Positions 1 through 9,057 of a DNA stretch of 64,000 nt are shown in pieces. This stretch comes from Verrucomicrobiota bacterium. Lineage in GTDB: Bacteria; Verrucomicrobiota; Verrucomicrobiia; Chthoniobacterales; UBA10450. The DNA lies in the NCBI GenBank assembly GCA_003218975.1, contig QHPD01000106.1:1-64000 (forward strand), read 5' to 3'. Both the position numbers and the translations under genes were made by a program. Position 1 is the first letter of the stretch. Each line of letters opens with the position of its first letter. Under the pieces are notes generated by a model, which saw nothing but the letters and a program-made list of their open reading frames with translations, was not told the origin of the DNA and searched no databases.

Positions 1-132
1 CTGGTGCTGATTGGATTTCTGATTTTGGTCCTGCTGCACATTTTGAATGTGGTGCTGGTGATCGTGGCCTCCATTCAGGCGAGCGAAGGAAAATTCTACC
101 GTTATCCGCTCGCCATCCGGCTGATCAGGTAA
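1..132 (+). CDS. C-terminal end of a DUF4870-type small membrane protein (partial)
   Basis: Frame 1 is open from the window edge to a TAA at 130-132. It encodes a hydrophobic helix (LVLIGFLILVLLHILNVVLV) followed by a tail ending in FYRYPLAIRLIR. A membrane helix followed by an 'F/YRYP(L)-xIR' tail is typical of the DUF4870/Tic20-like family of small four-helix membrane proteins of unknown function. The start lies outside the window. Family assignment rests on this short tail only. Confidence 0.6.
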   Translation: MVLIGFLILVLLHILNVVLVIVASIQASEGKFYRYPLAIRLIR

Positions 133-141
133 AACGCTCGC

Positions 142-175
142 GTCATCCCGAGCGGAGCTTCGTTCAGAACGACGC
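142..175. repeat. Dispersed GTCATCC...GGATGAC-family repeat, short degenerate copy
   Basis: The text CGTCATCCCGAGCGGAGC followed by TTCGTTCAGAACGACG resembles the ends of the longer copies at 12954-13066, 16148-16231 and 19013-19078. Here the 3' end is degenerate (AACGAC instead of GATGAC). It lies between the DUF4870 gene and the Hsp20 operon. Confidence 0.45.
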
Positions 176-296
176 GCTGAGTTAGTGCGGCGCGGGCGCT
201 CAGAGAAGCACGGCCTGGAATCGAAAAACAAACACGCGAAAAGCGGTTTCGCTGGGAAATTACAGAGGGCAATCCCAAATCAGAAAGGAGTCAACT

Positions 297-773
297 ATGG
301 CGATTATTCCATGGAGAAGAGGCAACCAGCGTTGGCTGGCGGAGCGCGAGGGCGAGCCGTTCAGTTATTTACGGCAGCAAATCAATCGTGTGTTTGATGA
401 TTTTTGGGGCGAGCCGTGGCTGGTGCGTGGCGAAACCTGGAGCGGGTTTGCGCCACAGGTGGACGTCACTGAAACCGAGAAGGACATGAAAGTCTGCGCG
501 GAAATTCCCGGCGTCGAAGCCAAAGATATCGACGTGAGCGTAGAGGGTGGGATGCTCAGAATCCGGAGTGAAAAGAAATACGAGCGAGAGGAAAACGAGA
601 AAGGACAATATCGGATGGAGCGCAGCTATGGCTCTTTTGAACGAGCCATCCCGTTGCCGGTGGAAGTGGACGAGGCCAAAGCGAAAGCCGAGTTCAAAAA
701 CGGCGTTTTGCGATTGACTTTGCCGAAACGTCCAGGAGCGCAGTCCCGACGGAAGAAAATTCCAGTGAAATAA
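297..773 (+). CDS. Hsp20/alpha-crystallin family small heat-shock protein
   Basis: A small heat-shock chaperone that holds unfolding proteins as oligomers in the cytosol. The 158 residues are normal length. An amphipathic N-terminus (FDDFWGEPW) is followed by the alpha-crystallin domain from about residue 48 (PQVDVTETEKDMKVCAEIPG) with the conserved ending GVLRLTLPKRP near residue 136-146. The tail RRKKIPVK contains the I-x-V type oligomerisation motif. An AGGAG ribosome site stands a few bases before the ATG. It is the first of three co-oriented proteostasis genes (Hsp20, Hsp20, Lon). I see no CIRCE-like element upstream. Confidence 0.93.
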   Translation: MAIIPWRRGNQRWLAEREGEPFSYLRQQINRVFDDFWGEPWLVRGETWSGFAPQVDVTETEKDMKVCAEIPGVEAKDIDVSVEGGMLRIRSEKKYEREENEKGQYRMERSYGSFERAIPLPVEVDEAKAKAEFKNGVLRLTLPKRPGAQSRRKKIPVK

Positions 774-876
774 CCGAGTGCTTTTCCGAGCGTGGTGCGC
801 CGGTGAAGCGTAAACACCCGCCGCGCTTGCGGCTTCGGTTGAAAACGGAGCGCGAGAGGCCGAGGTTTACTTTGCG

Positions 877-1284
877 ATGGATCCAACCCGCAACATCAAA
901 TTGCGCTGGATGCACGGCATGCTTCACGACGTGACGTCCGAGCTGGCGCGTCTGCATTTGTCGCGGGTTGGCTCGCACACATGGGAACCAGCCATCAATG
1001 CCTATCGCTGTGATAAATGCATTCGCGTATGTGTCGATCTTGCCGGCGTTGACCGGTCACGGATCGATCTGACGGTCGAGCCCGAGCGCCTCATCCTGCG
1101 CGGCGAGCGCGACGTGCCAGAGCCCACGCACGAAGAGGGTCGCGCGGTGCAATTGCTGGCCATGGAAATCGACTACGGGCCGTTCGAACGCGAGGTGCGT
1201 TTCCCGGCGTCAGTGGATATTGAGAAGGTGCATGCTGAACAGCGCAACGGGCTCCTCTGGATTTCGCTCCCATTAAAAGAATGA
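877..1284 (+). CDS. Second Hsp20/alpha-crystallin family protein
   Basis: A second, more divergent small heat-shock protein of 135 residues. The alpha-crystallin core spans roughly residues 45-134: YRCDKCIRVCVDLAGVDRSR, then LILRGERDVPEP, then the family ending NGLLWISLPLKE. It lacks the C-terminal extension with the I-x-I/V motif, so it may form small oligomers or mixed ones with its neighbour (inference). Its stop codon overlaps the lon start as ATGA, showing translational coupling to the protease. Confidence 0.88.
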   Translation: MDPTRNIKLRWMHGMLHDVTSELARLHLSRVGSHTWEPAINAYRCDKCIRVCVDLAGVDRSRIDLTVEPERLILRGERDVPEPTHEEGRAVQLLAMEIDYGPFEREVRFPASVDIEKVHAEQRNGLLWISLPLKE

Positions 1285-3728
1285 ACGACGACCCACTCAT
1301 TGCCTTGAAATCAGGTACCGATGCGAAATCGGCTTCGGGAGACGCAGCTGCGATCGGAAACATCGCGGAGCGAGCGGGGCAATCGATCCCCGATGTCCTT
1401 TCTATTCTGCCACTCCGCAGCTTTGTCATTTTTCCCGGGACAATTCTCCCTCTGACAGTGGGCCGCGCTGCATCGATCAAGCTTCTGGATGAAACATTGC
1501 CGCAGACCAAAATCATCGGTTTGCTGACACAGCGCGACGAAACCAAGGAGGAGCCAGAGCCACAAGATCTCTACCCAGTTGGAACTGCCGCGATCGTTTT
1601 GAAACTTCTACGGCAGTCGGACAGTCACGTCATCCTTGTGGTGCAAGGCCTCCGCCGGTTTGCCCTGCGAACAATTGTCGCCGCACATCCCTACCTTCGG
1701 GCGGAAGTAGAACTGCTACATTCCAAATTCCCAACGCAAACCAAAGAATGGGAAGCAACTTTCCGGAACTTGCGCGACTCTTCGGCGAAGCTTCTTGAGC
1801 TCACTCCGGATATGCCCGAGCAGGCGCGCGCCGTAGTGTTGAGCATTGAGGATCCCGAGCAACTCGCCGATTTCCTCGCGCCGAATTTGAATGTCGACAC
1901 GGCACAGAAACAGGCCATCCTTGAGGAGCTCGATGTCGAAAAGCGGCTCGCCGCCGTGCAGAAAGGCATTTCAGCGCAACTGGAGATCGCGCAGATTCAA
2001 CAAAAGCTGCATCAGGACGTCCAATCGCAGTTTTCCGAGGCGCAGCGGCGCGCTTATCTGCGTGAACAGATGAAAGCGATCCAGCGCGAGCTAGGCGAAG
2101 ATGCGGGCACAGCCGACCAGATCGAGCGACTAAGCAAGCGCTTGGAAGAAGCAAAGCCGCCAGAAGAAGTTCTCAAGCAGGCCGATCGGGAATTGAAGCG
2201 GCTAGACGTCATTCCCCCAGCCAGCCCGGAGTATTCGGTGATCGTGAGCTACGTCGAAACCATTGCCGAACTTCCCTGGTCAAAACTGAGCAAAGACAAT
2301 CTCGATCTTAATCAGGCACAGCAAATTCTTGATCGCGATCATTACGATCTGGAAAAGGTAAAAAGGCGACTCATCGAGTATCTGGCCGTCCGCAAATTGA
2401 ACCCGCAGGGGCATGGCCCGATTCTTTGTTTTCTTGGGCCACCCGGGGTAGGCAAAACAAGTCTCGGTCAATCAATCGCCGATGCGCTTGGGCGGAAATT
2501 TGTACGAATGAGTTTGGGTGGCATTCGGGACGAAGCCGAGATTCGCGGCCATCGCCGCACTTACATTGGCTCAATGCCAGGCCGCATCATTCAGGAGCTG
2601 CGCCGCGCCGGTACGCGCAACCCCGTGATGATGCTCGATGAAGTCGATAAGATCGGGGCCGATTTCCGCGGTGATCCGGCGAGCGCGCTTCTGGAAGTGC
2701 TCGATCCACGCCAGAACCATACATTTTCGGATCGTTACCTCGATGTGCCGTTCGATTTGTCGCAGGTGCTATTCATCGCGACCGCCAATTATATCGATGC
2801 TGTCCCGGAACCGCTGCGTGACCGGATGGAAGTGATCTCGCTCCCGGGTTACACCGAGCGAGAGAAGCTTGAGATCGCGAAGCGATATTTAGTCCGGCGA
2901 CAGTTAGAGGAGAACGGCCTCAAGCCGGAACAATGCGAATGGCAGGAAGAAGCTTTCCGCCGCATCATCAATGACTACACGCACGAGGCTGGAGTCCGCG
3001 AATTGGAACGACAAATCGGCGCGGTTTGTCGTGCCGTGGCAGCGCAAGTCGCGCGTAGAGAGACCGAGCGCGCCACAATTACGCCGGAGCGAGTGGCCGA
3101 ATTACTTGGCCCAGCAAAGTACGTCCGTGAAACAAAACTCAAAACGAGTCAGCCAGGTGTCGTCACTGGACTAGCTTACACGCCCGCCGGCGGCGAAGTG
3201 CTCCACATTGAAGCGACGCGTTATCCTGGCAAGGGCAACGTAACGCTCACCGGACACATCGGCGAGGTGATGAAGGAATCTGTGCAGGCCGCGCTCAGCT
3301 TGGTGCGCAGCCGCGATGGACAGCTCGGGACAAATGCAGAAGATTTCCGAAAGATCGACATTCACGTGCACGTTCCAGCCGGCGCAGTACCGAAAGACGG
3401 ACCGTCGGCAGGCATCGCTATGTTCACGGCGCTCGCCTCGCTTTTCAGCAAGAGACCGGTCCGTCCAGATGTCGCCATGACCGGTGAAATCACTTTGCGC
3501 GGACTGGTTCTACCGATTGGCGGCCTGAAGGAAAAGAGCCTCGCGGCGATGCGCGCCGGCATTTCCACCGTCATCATCCCAAAGCTCAACGAGAAAGACC
3601 TTGTCGATGTACCGGAAGAAGCAAAACAAAAACTCAAATTCATTCCGGTCGAAAATGTCGATGAGGTCCTTGCCGCCGCGCTGGAGGAAAACGGCGCTGC
3701 GCACGCGTCAGAATCGAAAGTGGCCTAA
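1281..3728 (+). CDS. lon: ATP-dependent Lon protease
   Basis: LonA-type cytoplasmic protease of 815 residues that degrades misfolded and regulatory proteins. An N-terminal substrate-binding domain begins near residue 40 (SILPLRSFVIFPGTILPL). The AAA+ module has Walker A GPPGVGKTSLG (about residue 388) and the Walker B region PVMMLDEVDKIG. The C-terminal Ser-Lys protease domain shows the catalytic serine in KDGPSAGIAM and the lysine in LPIGGLKEKSLAA. The ATG overlaps the preceding Hsp20 stop by four bases, so the small chaperones that hold unfolded proteins are co-translated with the protease that removes them. Intact. Confidence 0.97.
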   Translation: MNDDPLIALKSGTDAKSASGDAAAIGNIAERAGQSIPDVLSILPLRSFVIFPGTILPLTVGRAASIKLLDETLPQTKIIGLLTQRDETKEEPEPQDLYPVGTAAIVLKLLRQSDSHVILVVQGLRRFALRTIVAAHPYLRAEVELLHSKFPTQTKEWEATFRNLRDSSAKLLELTPDMPEQARAVVLSIEDPEQLADFLAPNLNVDTAQKQAILEELDVEKRLAAVQKGISAQLEIAQIQQKLHQDVQSQFSEAQRRAYLREQMKAIQRELGEDAGTADQIERLSKRLEEAKPPEEVLKQADRELKRLDVIPPASPEYSVIVSYVETIAELPWSKLSKDNLDLNQAQQILDRDHYDLEKVKRRLIEYLAVRKLNPQGHGPILCFLGPPGVGKTSLGQSIADALGRKFVRMSLGGIRDEAEIRGHRRTYIGSMPGRIIQELRRAGTRNPVMMLDEVDKIGADFRGDPASALLEVLDPRQNHTFSDRYLDVPFDLSQVLFIATANYIDAVPEPLRDRMEVISLPGYTEREKLEIAKRYLVRRQLEENGLKPEQCEWQEEAFRRIINDYTHEAGVRELERQIGAVCRAVAAQVARRETERATITPERVAELLGPAKYVRETKLKTSQPGVVTGLAYTPAGGEVLHIEATRYPGKGNVTLTGHIGEVMKESVQAALSLVRSRDGQLGTNAEDFRKIDIHVHVPAGAVPKDGPSAGIAMFTALASLFSKRPVRPDVAMTGEITLRGLVLPIGGLKEKSLAAMRAGISTVIIPKLNEKDLVDVPEEAKQKLKFIPVENVDEVLAAALEENGAAHASESKVA

Positions 3729-3756
3729 TAGGATTTCACGCCTTTCGGGCTGGGAG

Positions 3757-4161
3757 CTATTTCCATTCCCAGGCTTCCGAGCGTGAGTTGCCCTGCCCGT
3801 CCACCTCGTATTCGAAGACAGCCGCAACCTTGTTGAGCCGCGACCATTTTTGGGAGGAAGTTTGATAATAAACTGCGCCGCGATAACTCACGGTCCCGCC
3901 TTTCTTCATCGTGCCGACACCTTGTCCAACCCAAGTGGCCATTTTCCCGTCCTTGGCCATCACCACACCTTGGCCCTCGCCGTAGAGTGTTCCATCCGTC
4001 CGGACAACGGACCAATACGTGCCCGTCTCCGTTATGTCTGTGCCCAGCAGCGATCCGGTTGCCTGAAACGACGTTTCCATCTTTGGACCGCCGCCCGGGT
4101 TTGGCAATACCCGCTGCGAATTAACCTTGCCTGACGTTCCACCAATCTTCTCACCTAGCAT
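3757..4161 (-). CDS. Conserved hypothetical protein (GTYWSVVR/GEGQG family)
   Basis: The ORF track opens at 4215, but an AGGAGG box lies seven bases before the ATG at 4161, which also begins the conserved part (MLGEKIGG), giving 134 residues. The protein is beta-rich with motifs LYGEGQGVVMAKDG and YRGAVYYQTSS and ends in EAWEWK. I recognise it as a widespread bacterial family without assigned function. There is no signal peptide or membrane segment, so it is probably cytosolic. It is transcribed convergently with lon. Confidence 0.8.
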   Translation of the reverse strand: MLGEKIGGTSGKVNSQRVLPNPGGGPKMETSFQATGSLLGTDITETGTYWSVVRTDGTLYGEGQGVVMAKDGKMATWVGQGVGTMKKGGTVSYRGAVYYQTSSQKWSRLNKVAAVFEYEVDGQGNSRSEAWEWK

Positions 4162-4501
4162 AAATATCCTCCTGTTAGAGTTTCCTTTCTCGAATCCGTT
4201 GGATTCGGCTCCCAAAACTATAGCGAAGAAAGTTCGACCGTCTACGAAGGCAGTTCAGCGGTCTTCAGCGTCAGTTCTTTGATCAATCTCGTCCAGTGTG
4301 AGATTAGTGCTGCGAATCCCATTCGTGTGCTTCGGTGAATTCCATTGGAGAAAAACCGTAGCCTCCTGCATCGGAATTGAAACCAGCCTGAGAGATATCA
4401 CTCACTGCTAGTGACATTACAGCCAGCATCGTCGATGCCGGCTTCTCTCTAAGACGCTTTTGCATCGTCCAAAGTGTCGCCTAACATCCATTGTTCTTCG
4501 C
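4162..4501. other. Intergenic region with divergent promoters presumed
   Basis: About 340 bases separate the divergent starts of the 4161 hypothetical gene and pdxH. It must hold both promoters, but I cannot point to convincing -10/-35 boxes. No ORF, RNA gene or repeat family seen elsewhere in the window is evident here. Confidence 0.4.
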
Positions 4502-5155
4502 ATGATGGAGGTGCCACGAGATCCTGCTGCGTCCCGCTATGAGCATGTCGGGAAGGGCCTGCGCCGGAGTGATCTTGATCCCGATCCAATCAAACAATTT
4601 TCGAACTGGTTTACCGCCGCCATCGAGGCCGGTATTCGCGATGTGAACGCGATGAGCCTCGCCACCGCCGGCCCCGACGCCAAGCCGACAGTGCGCATCG
4701 TTCTGTTGAAAGGTTTCGACCAGAACGGCTTCGTGTTCTTTACAAATTACGAAAGCGAAAAAGGAAAGCAGCTCGCCGCGAATCCGTACGCGGCGATGGC
4801 ATTTTATTGGATCGAACTGGACCGGCAGATCCGAATCAGCGGAGAAGTGGAAAAGACCTCCCGCGAAGAATCGCAAATTTATTTTCATTCACGCCCCATC
4901 GGAAGCCAGCTCGGTGCCTGGGCCTCGCGCCAAAGCGACGTGATCGACGGCCGTCGCGTCTTGGACGCGCGTATGTCTGAGATGACCGAGCGCTTCGCTA
5001 ACAAAACGATCCCGGTCCCGCCGCACTGGGGCGGATATCGGTTGAAACCCGACGTGTTTGAGTTCTGGCAGGGACGCCCAAACCGCTTGCACGATCGTTT
5101 CCGTTACACGCGGCAGGCGAACGGCAGTTGGCTCATTGAACGACTCGCGCCGTAA
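4502..5155 (+). CDS. pdxH: Pyridoxamine 5'-phosphate oxidase
   Basis: FMN-dependent oxidase that converts pyridoxine or pyridoxamine 5'-phosphate into pyridoxal phosphate, the last step of B6 synthesis and salvage. Starting at ATG 4502 the product is 217 residues, close to the E. coli length. Visible motifs are SLATAGPDAKPTVRIVLLKG, FFTNYESEKGKQL and FYWIELDRQIRISG (flavin and substrate site), and the C-terminal signature FWQGRPNRLHDRFRY. The ORF track start at 4460 adds 14 residues outside the family. The macrodomain gene begins two bases after its stop, so the two are probably co-transcribed. Confidence 0.95.
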   Translation: MMEVPRDPAASRYEHVGKGLRRSDLDPDPIKQFSNWFTAAIEAGIRDVNAMSLATAGPDAKPTVRIVLLKGFDQNGFVFFTNYESEKGKQLAANPYAAMAFYWIELDRQIRISGEVEKTSREESQIYFHSRPIGSQLGAWASRQSDVIDGRRVLDARMSEMTERFANKTIPVPPHWGGYRLKPDVFEFWQGRPNRLHDRFRYTRQANGSWLIERLAP

Positions 5156-5156
5156 A

Positions 5157-5669
5157 ATGAAGACTCCCAGGGAAAGGATCGACATCGTCCGCGGAGATAT
5201 CACGACCCTGGACGTGGACGCCATCGTCAACGCGGCGAACAGCACGTTGCTGGGCGGCGGCGGAGTGGACGGAGCAATTCATCGCGCTGCCGGGGCGGAA
5301 TTGCTCGCCGAATGCCGAACGCTCGGTGGTTGCCAGCCCGGCGAAGCGAAATTGACCCGCGGTTATCGTTTGCCCGCGCGATTCGTCATTCACACTGTTG
5401 GCCCGGTGTGGACCGGCGGCAATCGCGACGAGGCGCAGACTTTGGCGAACTGTTACCGGAATTCGTTGCAGCTCGCGGTTGAAAACGGAATCAAAACCAT
5501 TGCGTTTCCGGCAATCAGTTGCGGCGCCTACCGTTACCCGATCCGGCAAGCCGCGCAGATTGCTCTGGAGACGACGAAAGATTTCCTGAGCAGCAGCGAC
5601 AAGATCGACAAAGTCTTCTTGGTCCTTTGGAGCAAAGAGATTTACGACGCCTATCGCGAGTCACTGTAG
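5157..5669 (+). CDS. Macrodomain protein, O-acetyl-ADP-ribose deacetylase type
   Basis: Single macrodomain of 170 residues that binds ADP-ribose derivatives. It has the YmdB/MacroD-type core: VRGDITTLDVDAIVNAANS (residues 10-28), LLGGGGVDGAIHRAAG, and the phosphate loop FPAISCGAYRYP near residue 120. The best start is the ATG at 5157, just after the pdxH stop; the upstream extension in the ORF track overlaps pdxH and is not family sequence. Hydrolysis of O-acetyl-ADP-ribose or removal of ADP-ribose from proteins is inferred from the family. Confidence 0.92.
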   Translation: MKTPRERIDIVRGDITTLDVDAIVNAANSTLLGGGGVDGAIHRAAGAELLAECRTLGGCQPGEAKLTRGYRLPARFVIHTVGPVWTGGNRDEAQTLANCYRNSLQLAVENGIKTIAFPAISCGAYRYPIRQAAQIALETTKDFLSSSDKIDKVFLVLWSKEIYDAYRESL

Positions 5670-5769
5670 CGGCGCGTTTCCTCGCGCGCACTCCGTGATC
5701 ACCTAGTTCTAGCTGACAAAGCCACAATTTTGGGAAACGCAATCATGCCGCCGGTTACGATTCCTTTGT

Positions 5770-6270
5770 ATGATCAATCCAAACGAAAACAAGCTTGCCA
5801 GGGACGAAGCGCTTCAGATGCCACCGCAGTTGGGCGAGGAAGAAATTGCCTCAACAGGGCGCGAGCCGTTTCGTCGAACATCCAGAAAAATTTCCACCGC
5901 GATGAGCCACACCTGGGGCGAGACAAAGCACAGAGCCGGGCGGGCCCGCGAGCGGACCGAATATTTCGTGCGCGAAAATCCCGTGCCGACCATTCTCGGC
6001 GCGCTTGGTCTTGGAATCGCGATTGGATTAGCAATCCGTTACGCCTCGAGCAGCGAAGAAAAAGCAGAAGTCCAGGTGAAATCGCCACTCGGAAATCTGA
6101 ACTGGAGTTTTCTGTCGCTGCCTTTTCTCTGGCCGTTGTTCAAAACAGCCAAGGAAAAATACGAGAGATCGACTGAAGTGATGAAAGACGGCGTCAAGCG
6201 CCTGAAAAAGATCGACGTCGACCGTTACGCCAAACCGATCCGGAAACGCTGGAAAGCGTGGACGCGCTGA
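5770..6270 (+). CDS. Small membrane-anchored protein resembling DUF883/ElaB-type proteins
   Basis: 166 residues. A charged N-terminal half contains a helical stretch rich in Arg and Glu (KHRAGRARERTEYFVRENP). A transmembrane helix of the type ILGALGLGIAIGLAIRY follows at about residues 75-92. This arrangement, with 'VRENPxxT/A' just before a Gly-rich helix, is characteristic of DUF883 ribosome-associated inner-membrane proteins (known family). A second weakly hydrophobic stretch (LSLPFLWPLF) and a basic tail follow, making it longer than typical members. Function unknown. Confidence 0.65.
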   Translation: MINPNENKLARDEALQMPPQLGEEEIASTGREPFRRTSRKISTAMSHTWGETKHRAGRARERTEYFVRENPVPTILGALGLGIAIGLAIRYASSSEEKAEVQVKSPLGNLNWSFLSLPFLWPLFKTAKEKYERSTEVMKDGVKRLKKIDVDRYAKPIRKRWKAWTR

Positions 6271-6338
6271 GCAGGTGGGATTTGACTCTCAAGATGGGTC
6301 GGTAAGCGCCAGGTGCGGAATCTTGCAAAATTTCGTCT

Positions 6339-6716
6339 TTACGTTTCTTCCGGGCCGATGACGAGATGAATCACGCCGTTAGGCGCAGAGATGAAGAAGC
6401 CGTTGAAATCTTCGCGTAGTTGTTCGACCTCATCGCGCTGCGTAACGCCGTGCACTTTCAGAAACGCCGCGGCTGCCTCGGTATCGTTGGTTTCCAGTTC
6501 CAGCCAGATATCCGGATGACTCAGGTTCGGCACATTGTCGATCCACAACCGGTTTGGACCGAATTGAAAAATGCAGCCGTCCTTTTCTTCCTCGATCAAC
6601 GGCAACCCAAGCGTGTCGCGATAAAAAGCAACTGTCTGTTCGTAGGTGTGGCTGGGGCATTTGATCGCAATATTCGCTCCGCCTGAAAACTGAGGTCCTT
6701 CCAGTTTAGCAACCAT
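6339..6716 (-). CDS. VOC (glyoxalase/bleomycin-resistance fold) family protein
   Basis: 125 residues with one VOC domain made of two beta-alpha-beta-beta-beta modules: CPSHTYEQTVAFYRDTLGLP in the first and DIWLELETNDTEAAAAFLKV in the second, ending in NGVIHLVIGPEE. The family covers metal-dependent lyases, dioxygenases and antibiotic-binding proteins. The usual metal ligands are hard to place here (H in IHLV, E in LELET), so enzymatic activity is uncertain. It lies just downstream of fumC on the same strand with a small gap. Confidence 0.8.
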   Translation of the reverse strand: MVAKLEGPQFSGGANIAIKCPSHTYEQTVAFYRDTLGLPLIEEEKDGCIFQFGPNRLWIDNVPNLSHPDIWLELETNDTEAAAAFLKVHGVTQRDEVEQLREDFNGFFISAPNGVIHLVIGPEET

Positions 6717-6744
6717 CGCATTCGCGGCGAAAAGCGCGCTGCTA

Positions 6745-8148
6745 TTATTTGCCGCCGGGCTCGGTCATTTTGACCGGGTCGAGTGCGCGTTCGAGTTCTT
6801 TTTCCGGCAACACTTTTTTCTCCCGGGCAATTTCGCGAACAGTGCGCCCGGTTTTCGCACTCTCTTTCGCAATTTCAGCTGCGCGATCGTAACCGATCTT
6901 CGGAGTGAGGCTGGTCACCATTGCCATCGAAAGCTCTACTAACTCGCGGCACCGCGCTTCGTTCGCCAGAATGCCGCGCACGCATTTGTCGCAAAAAATA
7001 TCGACCACGTTCGCTAGCAACCGGATCGATTCGAGAAGATTGTGCGCCATTACTGGCATCATGACGTTGAGCTCGAAATTTCCGTTAGCGCCTGCCCAGG
7101 TGATGGCCGTGTCGTTGCCGATCACCTGCCCGCATACCATCATCACCGATTCGCACATCACGGGATTGACTTTTCCCGGCATGATCGAGCTGCCGGGTTG
7201 CGTCGCGGGCAATTGGATTTCGCCGAGTGCGCAACGCGGCCCGCTTCCGAGCCAGCGAATGTCGTTCGCGACCTTGAAAAGACTCACCGCGATCGTTTTT
7301 AAGTGGCCGCTCGCTTCGACAACCGCATCCTTTGTGCCTTGCGCTTCGAAATGATTTTTTGCCTCGTAAAATGCGATGCCCGTGCGCTGCTCCAAGTGCC
7401 GCAGCATTTTTCTCGGAAGATCGAGATGCCGATTCAGACCCGTGCCCACGGCTGTTCCACCTAGCGCAAGCTCGCGCAGAGCTTCAATCGATTTTTGGGC
7501 GCGCACCTTCGCGTAAGCAACTTGCTGCGCGTAACCGGAAAATTCCTGGCCGAGCCGGATCGGAGTCGCGTCCATCAAATGGGTCCGCCCGATCTTGATG
7601 ATGTCCCAGAATTCTTCGGCCTTCGCCTCAAACGCGCCATGTAATTTTTCCAAGGCCGGAATCAGAGAATTCTTTAACTGTTCGGCCGCGCTAATGTGGA
7701 TCGCGGACGGAATCACATCATTGCTGGACTGGCCCATGTTGACGTGATCGTTCGGATGAACAGGCTCACGTGATCCGATCGGCTTGCCTACAAGCTGGGC
7801 GCACCGGTTCGCGATCACTTCGTTTGCGTTGGTGTTTGTGCTCGTGCCGGAGCCGGTCTGAAAAATGTCGAGCGGAAAATGGTCATCGAGCTTTCCATCT
7901 GCGACTTCTTCGGCTGCCTGCACGATCAGAGCGGCGCGCTCTGCGTCGAGTAAGCCGAGGTCATGATTGGCTTGGGCAGCTGCCCACTTGATCAAGCCCA
8001 ACGCGCGAATAAACGGCCGCGAAAATCGATAGCCGCTCACCGGAAAATTCAGCACCGCGCGATGCGTGGAGGCACCGTGAAGCGCAGACGCCGGAAGCGA
8101 CATTTCGCCCATCGAATCTTTTTCTGCTCGCGTCGGCTTCTCCGTCAT
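6745..8148 (-). CDS. fumC: Class II fumarate hydratase
   Basis: Catalyses the reversible hydration of fumarate to L-malate in the TCA cycle; this class has no iron-sulphur cluster. 467 residues. Signatures are TGSGTSTNTNANEVIANR (about residue 98), the HPNDHVNMGQSSND substrate region, GRTHLMDATPIRLGQE with the catalytic His, and the mobile loop GSSIMPGKVNPVMCE near residue 320. Its ATG overlaps the stop of the upstream methyltransferase gene (ATGA), indicating translational coupling to it. Confidence 0.97.
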   Translation of the reverse strand: MTEKPTRAEKDSMGEMSLPASALHGASTHRAVLNFPVSGYRFSRPFIRALGLIKWAAAQANHDLGLLDAERAALIVQAAEEVADGKLDDHFPLDIFQTGSGTSTNTNANEVIANRCAQLVGKPIGSREPVHPNDHVNMGQSSNDVIPSAIHISAAEQLKNSLIPALEKLHGAFEAKAEEFWDIIKIGRTHLMDATPIRLGQEFSGYAQQVAYAKVRAQKSIEALRELALGGTAVGTGLNRHLDLPRKMLRHLEQRTGIAFYEAKNHFEAQGTKDAVVEASGHLKTIAVSLFKVANDIRWLGSGPRCALGEIQLPATQPGSSIMPGKVNPVMCESVMMVCGQVIGNDTAITWAGANGNFELNVMMPVMAHNLLESIRLLANVVDIFCDKCVRGILANEARCRELVELSMAMVTSLTPKIGYDRAAEIAKESAKTGRTVREIAREKKVLPEKELERALDPVKMTEPGGK

Positions 8149-8882
8149 GCCGAGCGATCTGCGCCAACCAACGCTGAAACTTTTCGGGATTGCCCAGTGC
8201 GGCGCTCGCGGCTCTGCAGCGAAGGCGTCTTGTGAAAAACGGTAATAAACATCGGGGGGATATTTTGCAGGAAATATTCCGATTCGGCGCGCTCAAAAAT
8301 CGTGGCGTGCTGTTTCAATTCGTTTGTGACCTGGTAAATAATGAAACTGCCGCTAGGCCCGAGCGCATCATACGTTTTTCGCAGGAGCGCGCGTTTCTTG
8401 TCGATCTTGAGAATGCTGAATGGAATGCCAGAAAGAATGTAATCGCAGCAAGCGATGCCGCGACGTTTCAGCTCGAATGGCAAAGACGCTGCGTCACCAT
8501 GGATCACATGCACGCGCGGATCGCCTGCAAATTGCCGCTCAAGAGCACGCGAGAACGCCGCATCGAGTTCGAACAGGAGCAGATGTGAATCCGCGCTCAT
8601 CCGTCGGGCAATCTCGCGTGAGTGCACGCCCTCGCCCGGGCCGTACTCGGCGATCACGCGCGCCTGGCTGAAATCCATTTTGCTGGCGACACGTTCCACC
8701 AGCGCTTTCGAGCTGGGGACAATGGAAGCGATCTGAAATGGCCGCTTCAGAAAACGCTTGAAAAACAGTGTGCTCACGGGGAAACGAATAGTCGTCCCGC
8801 GCTTTCGAGTTGTCCAGTGATGAAGTAGGCGAATCAACGTTCCCGAGTTTGTTATGCAATGGGATCTCCGAGCGCGTTGCAT
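8145..8882 (-). CDS. Class I SAM-dependent methyltransferase, phospholipid/rRNA-dimethylase-like
   Basis: SAM-binding motif I is VIAEYGPGEGVHSREIAR and motif II is LLLFELDAAF; later come HVIHGDAASLPF and the motif IV-like DYILSGIPFSIL. The opening FFKRFLKRPFQIASIVPSSK matches phospholipid N-methyltransferase/KsgA-like proteins that recognise lipids or other substrates. The ORF opens at 8882, but conserved sequence begins about residue 36, so a GTG at 8777 is a plausible alternative start; neither has a good Shine-Dalgarno. It is coupled to fumC through ATGA. Substrate unknown. Confidence 0.8.
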   Translation of the reverse strand: MQRARRSHCITNSGTLIRLLHHWTTRKRGTTIRFPVSTLFFKRFLKRPFQIASIVPSSKALVERVASKMDFSQARVIAEYGPGEGVHSREIARRMSADSHLLLFELDAAFSRALERQFAGDPRVHVIHGDAASLPFELKRRGIACCDYILSGIPFSILKIDKKRALLRKTYDALGPSGSFIIYQVTNELKQHATIFERAESEYFLQNIPPMFITVFHKTPSLQSRERRTGQSRKVSALVGADRSA

Positions 8883-8971
8883 GTCATCGAGCTCGGAGAG
8901 CTCGATCCACCTACCGAGCTTGGTCTTGACTGATCAGCGATCACCGATCACTTATCACTTCTGATCCAAGC

Positions 8972-9046
<75 letters not shown>

Positions 9047-9057
9047 TTTCCTTCAAC

